From Cladorhizidae sp. MBARI D1340-BT2 (Eukaryota; Porifera; Demospongiae; Poecilosclerida; Cladorhizidae): a DNA stretch of 64,000 bases. Each line of letters starts with the position of its first letter. The first letter of the stretch is position 1. A program made the position numbers and the translations under genes. The notes below the pieces were generated by a model that did no database searches, was not told where the DNA came from, and saw only the letters and a program-made list of their open reading frames with translations. The stretch lies in contig JAQNBH010000014.1 of NCBI GenBank assembly GCA_028752905.1, forward strand, positions 21,919,990 through 21,983,989. The letters run 5' to 3'. Below, piece after piece: positions 39,696 to 51,060 of the stretch.

Positions 39696-39991
39696 CTATG
39701 AGAAACGGAGGAGAGGAGCTTTGAGCGAGCGAACAGAGATAGCGAGTTTTAGACGTATATCGTAAACTTAGCTAGTTTAGTTTTGAGACATAAATATTGG
39801 TTTAAGACTAGTGTATGATTATTTAGCACTATTTATTTATGTTTATATTGTTAAAGTATTTAAAGCTCTTAATTATACTCTTCGTGAGTGAGAGACAGCG
39901 GGAAAGCTTATTTTGGCTTAGACAGAGTTTTGTTGTTTAGGCATCGTAGCATACTAGACTACTTAGAGATAGTAGAAATATTTGCCTGACA
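39568..39991 (+). repeat. gypsy 3' LTR
   Basis: 424 bp. Its first ~128 bases are still in the RNase H reading frame (YMYDKDYYSVNNQEAFRVEY). The same codons are present in the 5' LTR, where they have no upstream frame. Confidence 0.92.
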
Positions 39992-39996
39992 AGTGT

Positions 39997-40397
39997 ATAT
40001 ACCACAATTTGATATTTGATCTGAATTATAGCATTCCAGAAGTGTGAATACATATTATGCATGCTAGCACAATACATGACCATCACAATGAATATGATAT
40101 AACAGAGAAAGAAAATACCATGCAGAAACCAATAATTGCAACAAACAACTTAAAACACAAGGAAACTACAGGGTGAATTCTACCATGGTGTGATGTTTGG
40201 AGGGGGGAAAAAGTCCTTCTTTGTGACACATTTGTGACACAGAAAAAAAAATCGCCCAAATTAACAAGCAGAGCTTCAGGGTCAACACTTGTCTGGCCAA
40301 GGTAAGACGAGATACCATCACCTTCTTGGCGTCATACCAAGATACTGACTGAAGTTCATGATAGTGCCTTTATTATATAGCACTTACTTTATTAGAA
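39997..40397. other. no gene between gypsy and BEL flank
   Basis: AT-rich unique sequence with an A run near 40241-40248. No exon, end repeat or RNA gene seen. Confidence 0.5.
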
Positions 40398-40462
40398 AAA
40401 ATACAATTTTTCTCTTTGGAGGAGGTCTTTAAGGCTTTGGATGCAGATGGGAACTTTGATGA
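40398..40462 (+). pseudogene. piggyBac-type N-terminal exon, left half
   Basis: Reads FFSLEEVFKALDADGNFDD up to the BEL insertion point. The frame resumes beyond the BEL element at 47318 with EPFADGSDEEFEGLQEG. This acidic FSxxEaL...DG..SDEE pattern is the N-terminus seen in the piggyBac-type genes at 49727 and 61066 here. Confidence 0.55.
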
Positions 40463-40998
40463 TGTTCTGGCCTGTTCCCTTCGTGAATGCTGAACAGGCA
40501 GTCAGAGCATGAGCTGTGGTGAACCGACTAACAACTGTTTTGATGAGGGTTGTAAGGCCTCCAATTGTTAGGGATCGGAATGTGGAGTAGCTCTGCGGTG
40601 CTGAGATGCAAAAAGGAGTGTGAGTGTATCTCTCCCCAAGTCAGTGGCTGGCTACTAGGCTCGCTTTGACTGGTCTTACTTAATACCCCAAACAGTGACT
40701 GGTTTCGAGACTCGTTTTGAGTGGTTGTAAATAAGTAATAGCATAAGTTTAAGACTCGGATACATACAGAATTGTGATGTGCGGCTGCTGAGCTTATATA
40801 CTGCAGCAGTCCCGCAAGGTAGCTGTGGGTATAGGATATGAATATGATTACATGTGAATGGTAGGAATAGGTGTCTATAGGTGACGAGGAAAGTTCACAC
40901 ATGCATGGCTGGGTAAGTTTTAGCTAATACAATGTTCAGAATGCATAATAAGAATAAGTTTCATGTTCTCAGCTCTTGTGGACCCTCAGGCGCGTCCA
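40463..40998 (-). repeat. BEL 3' LTR
   Basis: 536 bp (TGGACGCG... to ...CCAGAACA on the minus strand). The end of the integrase frame (to 40961) overlaps its first ~38 bases, a common arrangement when the polyprotein stop lies in the LTR. Confidence 0.93.
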
Positions 40999-42889
40999 TC
41001 CTCCTGGGGCGAGAGAGTTGCTCCTCCTCTGGGATGATAACTGCCAGCTTTACGATTGGACGCTTATGTGTGCCACACAAGGGACCTCGCACAGTCGCTG
41101 CTCGGATGTATCCATCGACTCCAGGGTGTATCTCCACCACTCTAGCTAGTGGCCACTGGTTGATAAATTGAAACTGATCCTTGACCAAAACTACGTCTCC
41201 AACTCTCAGATTCCTCTTTGGTTGCTGCCATTTGTTGAAGCGGTTGAGAGTGGTTACGTAGCTGTCGGTCCATCGTTTCCAGAAATGTTCTGACAGACGC
41301 CTGCAATGGTTCCACTTGGCTCGCTTCGTCTGGGTCCCTAATCCTAGGACATTGGAGATATCCGGTAGAGCAGTCAGTGGTCTTCCAACCAGGAAATGTC
41401 CTGGCGTTAGGGCAAGTTCAGTGTCGATTGGCTGAGCGTTGAGAGGTACTAGTGGTCGACTATTCATAATAGCTTCGGCTTGGCTCAGGAAAGTAGTCAG
41501 ACACTCGAAGTTGAGAGGAGTGGTCCCGGCAATGGATCGGAGCAATGTCTTTGCACTTTTGACATTGCTCTCCCAGAGCCCTCCAAAGTGTGGAGCTAGC
41601 TCTGGAATATGACTCCATGTCACCTTCTGATTGGTTAGGAATCGCTGGATCGGGTCATCAACCTCCTTACTGTTGAGTGCATCGTAGGCCTGTCTCAAAC
41701 TCCTGTCTGCTCCGACGAAGTTGGTCCCGTTGTCCGAATACATTCTTACTGGGAGACCTCGTCTGCTCACGAACCTCTGAAAGGCTGACATGAAGGCTTC
41801 AGTAGATAAGTCTGATACCACTTCGAGGTGTACTACCTTAGTCGCCATACAGATGAACAGACAGACGTATGCCTTCTCTATCCGTGGCTTCCTTGGATTG
41901 CCTGATTTCAATGTCATGGGACCGGCTAGGTCCACGCCCACGTGGCTAAAGGTGGATGACGGGGTAGTTCGCTGCACCGGAAGCTGCCCCATGAGTTGTG
42001 TTGCCTTTCTTGCGTACGATTTTCGACAAGGAATGCACTGGTTGGCCACATGTCTGGCCATTGATCGTGCTCCGGAAATGTGATAGCTCTGGGAGAGTGC
42101 CTCGAGGAGAACGGATGCTCCAGCATGGTGGTGTGTTAGGTGTAGCTGTCGCATGATCAGGTAGGTGAGCTGACTCTTCCTTGGAAGTATCCGAGGGTGT
42201 TTGGTCAGTTCGGGTAGATCAGATCGTTCTAGCCGTCCTCCGACGACTAGTATTCCTTCCTTGCTTAGGATAGGTCTCAAGGGTAGTAGTGCGCTCTTGT
42301 GTGGCAACTCCTCCCTCTGCTGCAGGGCCAGAAGCTCACCAGGGTAGTAGCACTTCTGTACCTCCCTGATCAGCTGTCTCTCGGCCACGTCCAGTTCTTC
42401 GACTGTGATGTGGCTCTTGAGGTTTCTGCCGGCTGGATCCTTCTTCCGGGCATTGCTGACGAATCGCTGCTGCCAGGCTGTGATCCGTAGGAGTTCTCTG
42501 AACGAAGAGCACCGCAGTGGGGGTTCCTTTGGAGTGACCCTCTGCAATATCAGAGCTGTGAACTCTTTCTTGATCTCTTGCAAGAGTACGGTTGCTCCCT
42601 TGGGAGGCTTTAGCCACATCTTGGGGTCTTCTGCCAGCCAAGGTGGCCCGTTCCACCATAGATCATGCTTCACGAGTTCGGCTGGCATTACTCCTCTTGA
42701 GGCAGCATCCGCCGGGTTGCTGTCTGTGGGGACATGTCTCCAATTGCCTGCTGGCACCTTCTGGGTGATGGTGGTGACTCTGTTTGAGATGTACACCTTG
42801 AGTTTGCCCGGTTGCTGATTGATCCAGCCGAGCACAACTGTAGTGTCTGTCCAGGCGAATAAATGTTTCTGTTGGATGTTGAGGGTTCA
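40961..42889 (-). pseudogene. BEL polyprotein 3' part: RNase H end and integrase
   Basis: Begins after the TGA at 42887-42889 with TLNIQQKHLFAWTDTTVVLG and WINQQPGKLKVYISNRV (RNase H end, AASRGVMPAEL). Integrase: zinc region HHAGASVLLEALSQSYHISG...CIPCRKSYA; catalytic GVDLAGPM (Asp), MYSDNGTNFVG (Asp), HFGGLWESNVKSAK (Glu). The C-terminal RNLRVGDVVLVKDQF and WPLARVVEIHPGVDGYIRAA are the typical Pao integrase tail. All integrase catalytic residues are intact. It lacks a start codon of its own and depends on the upstream polyprotein. Confidence 0.92.
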
Positions 42890-43612
42890 TGCCGTATTCA
42901 CCATCAGTCGACTCAACAGGATCGCACCGCACAGCTCGAGCTTGGGGATCGTCATCGGCGTTGTAGGCGCCACTCTGGTCTTGGCAGTGATGAGAGCTGT
43001 GGACACGGTGGTGTCGTCGTACACTGTACGGAGATATATGACACCACCATATGCCTTCTCCGATGCATCGGAGAAGCCGTGGAGCTGGACGAGTCGCCTC
43101 TTCTTGTAGGGAATGAAGTGGCACCTCTGGATCGGGTGCTTGGTGATGAGTGGTAGCTCCTCCGTTCACTGATTCCATCGCATGACGATGTCGTCGGGCA
43201 CCGGGTCATCCCAGTCCATTCCTTGGACCCAGATGTCTTGGAGGATGAGCTTTGCTGTGACCATCGCTGGAGCAAACCAGCCCATAACGTCATATGTTCG
43301 GGCGAGATCAGAGGAGATCTGTCTCTTGCTTGCCTTCCGGTTGCTGCTGAGAGTCGGGGTGGAAACGAACATCTGATCTTGAATGGTATTCCAGTGGATG
43401 CCCAACGTCTTGTGGCATCTGTCTGGTGTAAGTAAGGCGATTTCACCTTCTTCCTCGCATAGTTCAGAGGGAATGGATTGTTGGAGTTCGGAGGAGCTGC
43501 TCCTCCACTTCCGGAGGCTCATCTTAGCCAAGCCGAGTAGTTGGCTGAGCTGCTGCCGGAGGGTTATGGCTTCCTCTAGAGTGGCTGCACCGGTGACACA
43601 GTCATCGACTTA
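42890..43612 (-). pseudogene. BEL polyprotein: RT end and RNase H, between stops
   Basis: Continuous frame joining the two long ORFs. VDDCVTGAATLEEAITLRQQ follows a TAA at 43610-43612 that replaces the first residue of the RT Y-x-DD motif. Then come KTLGIHWNTIQDQMF, DVMGWFAPAMVTAKLILQDI and WDDPVPDDIVMRWNQ, a TGA at 43166-43168, and RNase H start HGFSDASEKAYGGVIYLR with KTRVAPTTPMTIPKLELCGA. No indels. The second and third stops (43166-43168, 42887-42889) are TGA. Confidence 0.88.
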
Positions 43613-46554
43613 GAACTGCGTACGGATGATGTGTGCAGCTGCTGGGTGCTCGGACTCGAAGTCTTTGGCCAACTGTAAGAGTGTCTGTGTGGCGAGGAAG
43701 GGTGATGCTGCTACCCCGAAAGTGACTCGCGTCATCCTCCAGATCTGTGTCTGCTCGTTGTCGTCCTTCCAGATAAACCGGTGTAGGTCTCTGTCTTCCG
43801 TATGTAAGCCGATTTCCCTAAACATCTTCGAGATGTCGGCCGTCATGGCAATGTTATGGCTACGGAACTTGAGCAGGATCTCCGTTGTGAGAGGATATTG
43901 GTTTGGCCCAGCCAGCAACGTGTCGTTAAGAGACAAACCATTGCTCGTCCTGGCTGAGGCATCGAACACAACTCTGAGCTTCGTTGTTGTACTGCTCTCT
44001 TTCGTTACCCCGTGCATGGGTAGATAGAAGCACTGGCTGTCTGGCTTGGTCAAGTCGGAGTCGGGTACTACCTCCGCGTGATGCAGTGAGGCGTACTCGA
44101 TTACGGCTTGCCGGAAGGGCCCCCACTGTCCCTTCTTGACCAAGGCCTTCTGGTTCTGTGTGAACCTTCGCTCTGCCTGTGTCCTTGAATGTCCGAGCTC
44201 TGGGGTCGGGTTCTTCCGGGGCAGACGCACAACGTATCTGCCGTCTTTCATTCTGCTGTGTGTCTCCTCGTAATGGGCCACAGCATCTGCGTCATCCTTG
44301 CTGAGAGAGAGATGGTGGGGCTGGATCTCCTCGCATTCCCAGAACGTAGATGGGTTATGGGAGTCTTCCTGAGCCAGGAACACCTCTGCTTGTTGGGTGC
44401 CTCCTCCTCCTTGCACGATCCACCCGAAGATGGTGTCGGCGGCCAGGTACTTGCCGTCGCTGCTTGCTCTGGCTTCTGTTTGTCCCACGTTCATCATTGT
44501 CGCTGTAGCCTCAGACCCTAGTAGGAGGTCAACCCTCCCGGGGAGAGAAAAGGAAGGATCGGCCAAATCTAGTCCCTTGAGGAATGGGAGTGAATCTGCA
44601 TGTGGGAGTGGTTCGCTTGGGAGATCCATGGCGACTGCTTCTGAGACACGAGCCGTGATAGGGATGGAGGGAGAGAGCTGCTGACGCATGGGTCGGATGG
44701 TCATGGCTGCTACCAGTTCGCACTGCAATCCAGTGACGTTTCCGACAGTGGAGGTGAAGCTGCGCTGTGGCGTAGTAATGGCACCGAGCTGCCGCACGAG
44801 ACGGGAGGTGGCATAGGACGCCGAACTGCAAACATCCAGAATTGCTCTGGCTTGCACAGTGTGACCGTTTGCCTCGACTGTCACGACAGCAGTCGGGAGG
44901 ATACCGACATCCCTGGCTGCATTGGCCAGGTAGGACGAACGGGTCTGGGCGGGTGGGTTCTGGGCGGGAGTGGTGTAAGCTGGCTGAGCTTCGGAGTTTC
45001 CCTCGTGAAGCAAGGAGTGATGCTTGGCTTGGCACTCCCGGCACGTCTTGTTGCTGCGGCACTGCTCCACCGTATGGCTGTAGCCGAGACAGTTGAAACA
45101 CAGCTTCAGCCTCTTGACCACTTCCCTCCGTTGTGGAATGGTGTCTGACTGAAAGGTGGGGCAGAGAAACATAGGATGTCTCTCGACCTGGCAGAGCTTG
45201 CAGGGTGCCTTTGCTCGCTGTTGGTAGGGTGTGTACGGGTTAGCTGCTGCAGACAGGGGCGTAACTTCTGACTGCGCGAGGTACACCGGCTGCTTCCGTG
45301 GCTTGCTGGCGTAGGACTGCTCTGGTGCTGCTGGTTTTGGAGTCTTCTTGTTCCTTTGTCGTATTTCGAGGTCATCCTCGTATTGGGAGGCGACGTTGTT
45401 AAGGAACAATATGAAGTCCTTAATGGCCGGGACCTTCTTGGACTTGTTTGCTGCGGCTTTGGTCCATTGCTTGGCGAGTCGTCCGTCCAGCTTGACCTCC
45501 CCCAACGTGGTGTAAATGTCAGAAGCCGTGTCTTGTCCTGTCGTGGTGGCTTCCCTGTATGCTGCTGACAGAGTTCTAGCCCAGGCTCGGGCGTCGGCTT
45601 CTTCAACGAGCTTGCCAATCACCAGGGACTGCACTGATGTTCGATAGACCAGACGAGGATTGTCATACAGCCCTTTCAGGACCTCCGTGATGATGTCATA
45701 GTCGCCAGGGGCTCCCTGAAGGTACCAGTACTCTGCTATGGCCTCGGGAGTTCGTACTGCTTTCTTTAGGTACAGTATTTTGTCATCCTCCGTCATCAGA
45801 CGGTCCTTCTTGATGACGGCCTGGAATTCCCTCCAGAATGAGGGCCAGTCTAGCTTGTCCCCGGAGAACTTGGGGAAGGATATATCCGGCAGGCGGCTCC
45901 TCAATAGTTCTGCGGCTGTGATGCCGGTGGCTGCCGGCGTCTTTGTAGCTGAGGGTTCGATTCGATCCTGAGTTGCCCGCCATGTGAGGCAGAGCTGCGA
46001 AATGCGTCTATCTTGCACTTCCAGCTGATCCTCGAATTTGTCTTCCTCTGCTTCTGGGAGGTTGCCGCATAGGGATTCTGCTTCCTTGAGCAGTCGCTTG
46101 GCATCGAGGAGTTTTTCTTCTGTGGTATCATCAGGCCTGTCTACCGTCTTTGTCAGTCGATCCAATGCTCGTTCAACCATTTTTGTAGCCTTTCGGGCTT
46201 CCTGGAGACATTTGGCTTGATCGTCTAGTGTTATTGTTAATGCTGTCATGTGTGATGAGCGCTCGGACACTTCGTAGAGTTCCTCGTGCTCCCGATCGAA
46301 GCTAGCAGATGTCTGGGAGTGGTCTGCTTCCATGACTATGATGAGGCGCTCCTGATAGAGCTTAAATTCATTCTGCTGTTCGAGGACGGCAGCCCTGAGC
46401 TGCACTGTTTGAGCAAGGGTGACTTCTGCCAGTGGTCCTTCAGCTAACCTCGTGATTTGCCGATGGATCCTGGTGAGGGCGCCCTTCTTCTGGCCCCTTC
46501 GGTTCCGGAGGACTGCCAGATCTTCCATGTCGTCTATCGTTGATGTGGACATGT
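43613..46554 (-). CDS. BEL gag-protease-RT (N-terminal polyprotein)
   Basis: Gag, with coiled-coil-rich N-terminus (MSTSTIDDMEDLAVLRNRRG), core LPDISFPKFSGDKLDWPSFW and NPRLVYRTSVQSLVIGKLVE, and zinc knuckles CFNCLGYSHTVEQC and CRECQAKHH. Protease, with the active-site region AILDVCSSASYAT, where most family members have D-S/T-G, so the Gly is missing. RT, with KLRVVFDASARTSNGLSLND, GPNQYPLTTEILLKFR, MTADISKMFREIGL (motif A) and MTRVTFGVAASPFLATQTLL (motif B). The frame stops at TAA 43610-43612, inside motif C. I prefer the start at 46554 because it begins the conserved-looking gag; an in-frame upstream methionine exists at 46597. Confidence 0.9.
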
Positions 46555-46781
46555 CTGAAAAACGAGTCGTTGTCAGAGCTGGTGTGGTAAGGAGCACCGT
46601 CGAGTTGTCTTGTTCTGATGCTGATGGGAGTGGACCTCGGTGTAGTGTAGTCCTCGTTCGTCTTGCTGCAAGGGTCCCTGGGGAGCTTCCTTGCTGATGC
46701 TGAGAGTGTAGTCGAACCTCGGTGTAGATACCTCAGTGTAGTGTCGGAATCGGAAAGCGAGATCCGGCTCGAAGGACCAAA

Positions 46782-47317
46782 TGTTCTGGCCTGTTCCCTT
46801 CGTGAATGCTGAACAGGCGGTCAGAGCATGAGCTGTGGTGAACCGACTAACAACTGTTTTGATGAGGGTTGTAAGGCCTCCAATTGTTAGGGCTCGGAAT
46901 GTGGAGTAGCTCTGCGGTGCTGAGATGCAAAAAGGAGTGTGAGTGTATCTCTCCCCAAGTCAGTGGCTGGCTACTAGGCTCGCTTTGACTGGTCTTACTT
47001 AATACCCCAAACAGTGACTGGTTTCGAGACTCGTTTTGAGTGGTTGTAAATAAGTAATAGCATAAGTTTAAGACTCGGATACATACAGAATTGTGATGTG
47101 CGGCTGCTGAGCTTATATACTGCAGCAGTCCCGCAAGGTAGCTGTGGGTATAGGATATGAATATGATTACATGTGAATGGTAGGAATAGGTGTCTATAGG
47201 TGACGAGGAAAGTTCACACATGCATGGCTGGGTAAGTTTTAGCTACTACAATGTTCAGAATGCATAATAAGAATAAGTTTCATGTTCTCAGCTCTTGTGG
47301 ATCCTCAGGCACGTCCA
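46782..47317 (-). repeat. BEL 5' LTR
   Basis: 536 bp, about 99% identical to the other LTR. On the element's sense strand (minus) it is the promoter-bearing copy. The internal sequence that follows (to 46555) holds the primer-binding site region and leader. Confidence 0.94.
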
Positions 47318-47322
47318 GATGA

Positions 47323-47373
47323 GCCATTTGCTGATGGAAGTGATGAAGAATTTGAAGGCCTGCAGGAAGGTAA
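47323..47373 (+). pseudogene. piggyBac-type N-terminal exon, right half
   Basis: Continues the frame interrupted by the BEL insertion: FADGSDEEFEGLQEG up to donor GGAAG|GTAAAG near 47371. Removing the BEL element and one GATGA copy gives a continuous acidic N-terminal exon. No downstream transposase exon could be linked to it. Confidence 0.55.
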
Positions 47374-47639
47374 AGAAATTTTAGTGAACAAATGTTGAAT
47401 AATATATATACAATATTTGAAGAGGAAGATGCTCATTCTTCTGCGATACCTGCTGCATTATACACCTCACCTTTCCCCAACCATCTAGCCAAGTACATTT
47501 GAATGTCGCTTTTACCCTACCCATCTCATTAAAAGACTCCATGGTTGCTTCCACATCAGACTCAGCAAACACTACTACTACCTGCCACGTTTACCATCAT
47601 CGCTATCGACAACACAAACTTCCAAATCCCAGCCTACAT

Positions 47640-49536
47640 CAGTATCGACCCCACCCCACCTTAAACCACATAAGTATCAACCACACCCCAGCCTCAAACC
47701 ACATCAGTATCAAACACACCACACCCTAAACCACATCAGTATCGACCACACCCCAGCCTAAACCACATCAGTATCGGCCCCACCACACCCTAAACCACAT
47801 CAGTATCGACCCCACCACACCCTAAACCACATCAGTATCAACCCCATCCCACCCCAAACCACATCAGTATCGACCACACCACACCCTAAACCACATCAGT
47901 ATCGACCACACCCCAGCCTAAACCACATCAGTATTGGCTCCACCACACCCTAAACCACATCAGTACAGACCCCACCCCACATCAGTATCGACCACACCAC
48001 ACCCTAAACCACATCAGTATCGACCACACCCCAGCCTAAACCACATCAGTATTGGCCCCACCACACCCTAAACCACATCAGTATCAACCCCACCCCACCC
48101 CAAACCACATCAGTATCGACCATACCACACCCTAAACCACACCAGTATTGACCACACCACAGCCTCATACCAGCAGTATAGATCACACCCCTTCCTCAAA
48201 CCACATCAGTGTCGACCACACCCACTCCTCATATCACCTAAGTATTGACCGCACCCCTTCCTAAAACCACATAAGTATTGATCACACCCCAGCCATACCC
48301 CAGCCTCAAACCACATCTGTATCGACCACACCTGCCTCAAACCACTTCAGTATTGACCACACCACTTCTCAAACCAAATTGGTATTGACCACACCCCGGC
48401 CTCAAACCACACCAGTATCGACCACACCCTGCCCCAAACCACATCAGTATTGACCACACCCCATTCTCAAACCGCATTGGTATTGACCAAACCCCAGCCT
48501 CAAACCACACAAGTATCGACCACACCCTGCCTCAAACCACGTCTGTATTACCACACCCCTTCTCAAACTGCATTAGTATTGACCACATCCCAGCCTCAAA
48601 CTGCACCTGCCCCAAACCACATTAGTAATGACCACACCCCATCCTCAAACCACATCAGTATTGACCACACCCCGACCTTAAACCACATTGACCATACCCC
48701 AGCCTCAAACCACATCGGTATCGACCACACTCCAGTCTCAAACTCTCAAACCACATGAGTATTGACCACACCCCATCTTCACACCACATGAGTATTGACC
48801 ACACCCCAGCTTCAAACCGCACCAGTATTGCCCACAACCTGCCCCAAACCACATCAGTATTGACCACACCCCAGCCTCAAACCACATCAGTATTGACCAC
48901 ATCCCTTCCTCAACCCAAATCAGTATTGACCACACCCAGACCTTAAACCACATTGACCACATCCCAGCCTCAAACAACATCAGTATCGACCACACTCCAG
49001 TCTCAAACCAAATGAGTATTGACCACACCCCAGCTTCAAACCACATGAGTATTGACCACACCCCAGCTTCAAACCACATGAGTATTGACTACACCACAGC
49101 CCTTCCTAAACCACACACCAAATCAGTATTCACAACACCCCAGCCTCAAACCACATCAGTATTAACCACATCCCAGCCTCAATCCAGCAGTATATACCAC
49201 ACCCCATCCTAAAACCACATCAGTATTGACCACACCCCTTCCTCAAACCACCGCAGTATTGACCACACCCCTTCCCCAAACCACATCATTATTGACCACA
49301 CCCCAGCCTCAAACCACATCAGTATCGACCACACCCTGCCTCAAACTACACCAGCATTGGCCACACCCATCCCTCAAACCACATTAGTATTGGCCACACC
49401 CCGGCCTCAAACCGCAACAATATCGACCACACCCCACATCAAACCATATCAGTATTGACCACACCCCAGCCTCAAACCACATCAGTGCTGACCACACCCC
49501 TTCCCCAACCCACATCAGTATTGACCACACCTGACC
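47640..49536. repeat. 33-bp minisatellite, left block
   Basis: Roughly 55-60 units of ACCACATCAGTATTGACCAC + ACCCCAGCCTCAA (33 bp, with 30-bp and shorter variants), e.g. CTTCCTCAAACC and ACTCTAAACC subtypes. Stop-free in several frames on both strands, so the Thr/Pro/Gln-rich and Trp/Gly-rich open frames are artefacts. The same array resumes at 51553 after a piggyBac insertion. Confidence 0.93.
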
Positions 49537-49726
49537 TTAACCCACTCAAGTTGTTTATCAAATTTATAAACCATAAAAAATCGATCCTTTCCGTTCACAG
49601 ACACCTTATAGAGGTTACATTCATCCCCTACGATCGTACCGAATATAAAGGCAATAGACATTCGGTAACTAGGGTAGTAATATTGAAAAGTCGGACCCAT
49701 TCAGAATTTCAAATCGTGTTGAAGAT

Positions 49727-51056
49727 GGCCGTTCGACTGTCCTTGGATGAAGTTATTTCTCAGGTATAGGGCGACGATTTTGGACTTTCTGAGGATGAAA
49801 GCAGTAATCAAGAAGGCGATGGCATCTCATCCTATCTTGTCCAGAGCCTTGTTGACCCTGAAGATCTGCTATCGCTTGGCAGAATAGTTGCTGATGACCT
49901 ACCTTCAAGGAAGCGTAGCGCTTTCACTCGAGGTGACGATCTAGATGGAGATGAGAATACCAGCGATGAAGAAGGTATTTACAGTCAGTTTAGCTACAGT
50001 TTAGCTATACGTAGTTGTTAGCAAAGCAGAGCATGGAACTACAATGCTCTTTTAGTTTCCTTGTTGTGGTAGTCGGCGGTAAAATTATTTGATGCCAATT
50101 TCTTTTATCCCCTTCAGGTTTGATGCATGAAGCTATGGATAGGGCAGCTGACAGAGCTTCATCAATTCTGACACAATCTATTGTTGCTAGCCCTCCTATT
50201 GCTGTGATGGCTGCTTCCACCTTCTCCATTGTTCCTACCAGTATCTGCAACTGTAGGTTGTGTAACCTCTGCATCAGGTTCTATCTTATGTGACTTCTGT
50301 AGTCACTCCTATACTATTTCCATCATCATCATTGTCTGTTCCATCGTCATGCCCTCCTTTATTTTTACCTTCACACTCTGTGTCCTCTTCTAGTGAAGTA
50401 TGCACTCCTTCACGACCAGTTGTTCAGCTTACTCATAGCACTAGGAGTGTACGTCATGCTCGAGTTTATCAGAGTAGTGGTAGTGAAATAGCTTCTAGAG
50501 CTTCAAGTTCGGCTCTGCCTTTAGCTAGTCCTCTCTTTCTTTCTGGAACTTCACCTACCAGCATTTCTTTAGCTCGGTCTCTTGTTTCTTCTACTGTTTC
50601 CTCAGCTAGTACCTTTGATAGTCCCTCCTCTAATTCTCCAGAAGAGGGTGTTTGCGTATATGGTTGAGGCATGCATTCTGAACAGCTATGTTCTAGACTC
50701 TCATGTCCGCAGAGCAGATCACCTTGCCAGGGGTTACAGGAAGAGAGATTTTTTTACCTTCCGGTTGGAGCTAGCTAAGGAACTAGTGGTATGCTTCTGC
50801 TCACGTCAGCGTGCTGGCCGCCCTCGCTCAATAACGAACGTCTTGACTGGCTGAACACCACGCTTGGGCTTTGGTCAGCACTAACTGAAAATCAGCAGAG
50901 GTGTGTTGTCTGTGTAGCAGTTGGAAACATGTCTGGAATCTCAAACCGCCATGAGACCACCTATTTGCTGTCACTGCAAAGTACCACTGTGTGTCACAAA
51001 GAGGGACTGTTTTTTCAAGTTACACACCATGGTAGACTTCACCAAGTAGTTTCCTA
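49727..51056 (+). pseudogene. piggyBac transposase, N- and C-terminal pieces only
   Basis: N-terminal exon 49727-49974: MAVRLSLDEVISQV, an in-frame TAG, then GDDFGLSEDESSNQEGDG, ending DENTSDEEG at donor GAAG|GTATTT. A Ser-rich stretch (50290-50660: RPVVQLTHSTRSVRHARVYQ) follows. The C-terminus at 50667-51056 has AYMVEACILNSYVLDSHVRR, FRLELAKELVVCF and a cysteine-rich tail RCVVCVAVGN, ETTYLCCHCKVPLCV-like, the Cys cluster typical of piggyBac ends. The DDD catalytic domain is absent. Several stops and frame changes. Confidence 0.75.
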
Positions 51057-51060
51057 GGTT

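Larger units (their letters stand above)
37590..39991 (+). mobile_element. Ty3/gypsy element, deleted, integrase-first order
   Basis: LTRs at 37590-38024 and 39568-39991 begin TGTCAGACATTGA and end TTTGCCTGACA. A perfect 5-bp target duplication AGTGT lies at 37585-37589 and 39992-39996. Between the LTRs only ~1.54 kb remains: integrase directly after the 5' LTR, then a short pre-RT segment fused to RNase H. Gag, protease and most of the RT are absent. The LTRs differ at roughly 10-15 positions plus small gaps, so the insertion is older than the BEL element next door. Confidence 0.93.
40463..47317 (-). mobile_element. BEL/Pao LTR retrotransposon, recent insertion
   Basis: 6855 bp, minus strand. 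LTRs 40463-40998 and 46782-47317 are both 536 bp and differ at about five positions by eye (~1%). A perfect 5-bp target duplication GATGA lies at 40458-40462 and 47318-47322. The internal region carries one long gag-protease-RT-RNase H-integrase frame, broken only by three nonsense codons. High LTR identity and no frameshift mean a young copy. Confidence 0.96.

Noticed and set aside
41790..46697. plus-strand frames of 60-137 codons across the BEL element
   Set aside because: Antisense shadows of the minus-strand gag-pol frame, which has all the motifs.
47499..49079. Thr/Pro-rich and Trp/Gly-rich open frames
   Set aside because: 33-bp minisatellite artefacts; open on both strands and interrupted exactly by a transposon.
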